Assembly (NCBI GenBank): GCA_937973575.1
Contig: CALJKH010000052.1
Location: forward strand, 1-8,262
Direction: 5' to 3'
From: an uncultured Solirubrobacterales bacterium
GTDB lineage: Bacteria > Actinomycetota > Thermoleophilia > Solirubrobacterales > Solirubrobacteraceae
DNA length: 8,262 bases
Shown: positions 6,223-8,262 of the stretch, in pieces
Numbering within the stretch: position 1 is the first letter of the stretch
Layout of the letters: each line of letters starts with the position of its first letter
Position numbers and translations under genes: made by a program
The notes under the pieces: generated by a model
Told to the model about the DNA's origin: nothing
What the model saw: the letters and a program-made list of their open reading frames with translations, nothing else
Database searches by the model: none

Positions 6223-6228
6223 TAGGAT
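6223..6228 (+). promoter_or_regulatory. Possible clpC -10 element
   Basis: TAGGAT lies in the 96-base lysS-clpC gap and resembles actinobacterial housekeeping -10 boxes. The best candidate at the usual 17-base spacing is GAGGCA (6200-6205), which is weak. Predicted start of transcription is near 6234-6235, leaving a ~33-base leader before clpC. I found no clear ClgR or HspR/HAIR operator in the gap. Confidence 0.35.
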
Positions 6229-6233
6229 GAATC

Positions 6234-6275
6234 ATGCTTCAACAGGACACTACGAGGAGGGCTTTTGATGTTTGA
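6234..6275 (+). CDS. Possible leaderless upstream ORF of clpC (13 codons)
   Basis: An ATG at 6234 opens a 13-codon frame, MLQQDTTRRAFDV, ending in TGA at 6273-6275, out of frame with clpC and overlapping its start codon. The ATG coincides with the transcription start predicted from TAGGAT, so it could be translated without a leader. Codons 8 and 9 are AGG AGG, which are also the core of the clpC Shine-Dalgarno. No homologue is recognised; it may be chance. Confidence 0.25.
   Translation: MLQQDTTRRAFDV
6254..6260 (+). promoter_or_regulatory. Ribosome binding site of clpC
   Basis: GAGGAGG, a near-perfect SD and the strongest in the window, is seven bases before the ATG at 6268. It favours that start over the adjoining in-frame TTG at 6265. 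Confidence 0.75.
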
Positions 6276-8256
6276 ACGGTTCACCGAACGCGCACGCCAG
6301 GTAGTAGTCCTCGCTCAGGAGGAAGCACGCACCCTTAAGCACAACTACATCGGCACCGAGCACGTTCTGCTCGGCCTGCTTCGTGAAGAGGAAGGCCTCG
6401 CTGCCCGTGTCTTGGAGAGCCTTGACATCACAGCTGAGAAGGTTCGCTCACAGGTTGTTCGCATTGTCGGCTCCGGTGAGGAAGTCACCTCCGGCCAAAT
6501 CCCGTTCACACCTCGCGCCAAGAAGGTTCTTGAGCTCGCCCTTCGCGAAGCTCTAAGCCTCGGCCACAACTACATCGGCACCGAGCACATCCTGCTTGGC
6601 CTGATCCGTGAGAACGAGGGAGTCGCAGCCCGCATCCTGCTCGACTTCGACGCAGACGCAGACAAGATTCGTAACGAAGTTATTCGCATGCTCTCCGGGC
6701 CAGGTGGCCGCCGCCAAGGCTCAGGCTCCAAGTCCGGTGAGAGCCGCAGCGAGGGCTCAGGCGAGGGCAAGAAGTCCTCGAAGCTTCTTGACCAGTTCGG
6801 TCGCAACCTCACCAAGCTCGCCTCTGACGGCAAGCTTGATCCAGTGGTTGGCCGTGAGACTGAGGTTGAGCGGATCATGCAGATCCTCTCCCGTCGCACA
6901 AAGAACAACCCTGTTCTCGTCGGTGAGCCTGGCGTTGGTAAGACTGCAGTTGTTGAAGGCCTCGCGCAGAGGATCATCAACGCTGATGTTCCTGAGCTTC
7001 TGAAGGGCAAGCAGATCTACACGCTTGACCTCGCAGCCCTCGTAGCGGGCTCCAAGTACCGCGGTGAGTTTGAGGAGCGTCTCAAGAAGGTCATGAAGGA
7101 GATCGCTCAACGCGGCGACATCATTCTCTTCATCGATGAGATCCACAACCTCGTTGGCGCAGGTGCAGCTGAGGGTGCGATCGACGCAGCTTCAATCCTC
7201 AAGCCAGCGCTTGCCCGTGGCGAGCTGCAAACAGTTGGCGCAACGACTCTTGACGAGTACCGCAAGTACCTCGAGCGTGACTCAGCGCTTGAGCGCCGGT
7301 TCCAGCAGATTCGTGTTGAGCAGCCTTCAACTGAGGAGACAGTGCAGATCCTCCGCGGCCTGCGTGACCGCTACGAGGCGCACCACAAGGTTGAGATCAC
7401 CGACGAGGCACTTGAAGCAGCAGCCGATCTTGCTGATCGCTATATCTCAGAGAGGTTCCTTCCAGACAAGGCAATCGACCTGATTGACGAGGCCGCATCC
7501 CGCATGCGGATCAAGTCCATGAGCGCACCACCGGTGCACCGTGAGCTTGAGGACGAGATCGAAGAGACTCGCCGTTCCAAGGAGAAGGCGATCGAAGACC
7601 AAGAGTTTGAGAAGGCAGCAGGCCTGCGCGATGAAGAGCGCCAGCTGATTGCCAAGAAGCGTGAGATGGAAGACGCATGGGAAGAGGGCGAAGAGACTGA
7701 GCGCCCAGCCATCGGCGAAGAGGAAATCGCCGACATCGTTTCGATGTGGACTGGCATCCCGGTCTTCAAGCTGACCGAAGCAGAGACTCAGAAGCTGATC
7801 CGCATGGAGGAAGAACTCCACAAGCGCGTAATCGGCCAAGAGGCTGCAGTTGAAGTCATCTCCAAGGCAATGCGTCGGTCACGCGCTGGGCTCAAGGATC
7901 CGAAGCGTCCAACTGGTTCCTTCGTGTTCCTCGGCCCATCAGGCGTCGGTAAAACCGAGCTCGCGAAGACCCTTGCCGAGTTCCTGTTCGGCGATGAGGA
8001 TTCAATGATCCGCATCGACATGTCCGAGTACATGGAGAAGCACGCTGTCTCGAGGCTTGTCGGTTCACCTCCAGGCTACGTCGGGTACGACGAGGGTGGT
8101 CAGCTGACTGAGGCAGTCCGCCGCAAGCCATACAGCGTGCTCCTGCTTGACGAGATCGAGAAGGCTCACCCTGATGTCTTCAACATCCTGCTGCAGATCC
8201 TTGAGGACGGTCGTCTGACCGACTCCCAGGGCCGCACAGTTGACTTCCGCCACTGA
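6268..8256 (+). CDS. clpC: ATP-dependent unfoldase ClpC, 3' truncated at the window edge
   Basis: ClpC is the Hsp100 AAA+ ATPase that unfolds substrates and feeds them to ClpP. Visible in order: two Clp-N repeats (about 1-75 and 76-143), a Gly/Ser-rich linker (144-172, 17 of 29 residues G or S), AAA+ domain D1 with Walker A GEPGVGKT (219-226) and Walker B LFIDE (287-291; Asp290, Glu291), the UVR-like middle domain (about 420-490; EFEKAAGLRDEE), and D2 with Walker A GPSGVGKT (556-563) and Walker B LLLDE (Asp628, Glu629). The middle domain separates ClpC from ClpA. The frame stops after 662 residues, just before the D2 sensor-1 block (normally close to NTVIIMTSN), whereas family members have about 810-850. 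The ClpP-docking loop and D2 C-terminus are therefore missing. The stop lies six bases from the window edge and partly within an adapter-like sequence, so I take the gene to be intact in the organism and cut off here. Confidence 0.95.
   Translation: MFERFTERARQVVVLAQEEARTLKHNYIGTEHVLLGLLREEEGLAARVLESLDITAEKVRSQVVRIVGSGEEVTSGQIPFTPRAKKVLELALREALSLGHNYIGTEHILLGLIRENEGVAARILLDFDADADKIRNEVIRMLSGPGGRRQGSGSKSGESRSEGSGEGKKSSKLLDQFGRNLTKLASDGKLDPVVGRETEVERIMQILSRRTKNNPVLVGEPGVGKTAVVEGLAQRIINADVPELLKGKQIYTLDLAALVAGSKYRGEFEERLKKVMKEIAQRGDIILFIDEIHNLVGAGAAEGAIDAASILKPALARGELQTVGATTLDEYRKYLERDSALERRFQQIRVEQPSTEETVQILRGLRDRYEAHHKVEITDEALEAAADLADRYISERFLPDKAIDLIDEAASRMRIKSMSAPPVHRELEDEIEETRRSKEKAIEDQEFEKAAGLRDEERQLIAKKREMEDAWEEGEETERPAIGEEEIADIVSMWTGIPVFKLTEAETQKLIRMEEELHKRVIGQEAAVEVISKAMRRSRAGLKDPKRPTGSFVFLGPSGVGKTELAKTLAEFLFGDEDSMIRIDMSEYMEKHAVSRLVGSPPGYVGYDEGGQLTEAVRRKPYSVLLLDEIEKAHPDVFNILLQILEDGRLTDSQGRTVDFRH
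6340..6588 (+). repeat. 24-bp direct repeat marking the duplicated Clp-N motif in clpC
   Basis: Bases 6340-6363 and 6565-6588 are identical and in the same frame, 225 bases (75 codons) apart; both encode HNYIGTEH. They mark the internal duplication of the Clp-N domain. The protein duplication is a general family property; exact DNA identity over 24 bases probably reflects strong constraint plus shared codon preference. Confidence 0.8.
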
Positions 8257-8262
8257 GATCGG
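8256..8262 (+). other. Probable residual sequencing-adapter bases
   Basis: The final seven bases, AGATCGG, are identical to the start of the common Illumina TruSeq adapter (AGATCGGAAGAGC). They occur exactly where the clpC frame departs from the family and supply the last base of its apparent TGA stop. Read without them, the frame ends in FRH plus TG, compatible with continuation into the sensor-1 strand. Confidence 0.55.

Noticed and set aside
6411..7010. Minus-strand and alternate-frame open frames within clpC, such as 6570-7010
   Set aside because: They are low-complexity Ser/Arg-rich shadows of the ClpC frame, with no independent start signals.

Overview
This window is a dense stretch of bacterial housekeeping genes, moderately GC-rich by eye (not computed). 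The likely source is an Actinomycetota-type Gram-positive. The reasons are the lysS-clpC adjacency without ctsR/mcsA/mcsB between them, the actinobacterial style of the ClpC N-domain and the LysRS, and very tight gene packing. Finer placement (for example Thermoleophilia/Solirubrobacterales) is a guess.

Layout: (1) bases 1-1599, + strand: the folate genes folP (5' end outside the window), folB and folK, joined by ATGA and TGATG overlaps. (2) 1603-2361, - strand: a glutathione S-transferase-fold protein of unknown substrate, convergent with folK and divergent from coaX. (3) 2374-4143: coaX (type III pantothenate kinase) and dusB (tRNA-dihydrouridine synthase), both without a convincing Shine-Dalgarno sequence and both starting in the same CTGACCATG context. 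(4) 4208-6171: greA and lysS, 5 bases apart; greA has a structured leader. (5) 6268-window end: clpC, the AAA+ unfoldase of the ClpCP protease, behind a 96-base gap with a possible promoter, a strong SD and a possible 13-codon upstream ORF.

Together the genes cover folate and coenzyme A synthesis, tRNA modification and charging, transcript-cleavage rescue and protein quality control. The order resembles a blend of the Bacillus subtilis folP-folB-folK-...-dusB-lysS block and the mycobacterial folP-folB-folK-...-coaX-lysS-clpC block. I see no tRNA, rRNA, CRISPR array, insertion sequence or phage gene. No intergenic gap exceeds 100 bases.

I do not see a new multi-gene system here. The points most worth checking are at the right edge and in the leaders. 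The apparent clpC stop codon is probably artificial: the last seven bases equal the start of the common Illumina adapter, and the ORF stops in the middle of the second AAA+ domain. The clpC leader may carry a leaderless upstream ORF whose tandem AGG codons are also the clpC Shine-Dalgarno. The greA leader has two mutually exclusive hairpins next to its Shine-Dalgarno.
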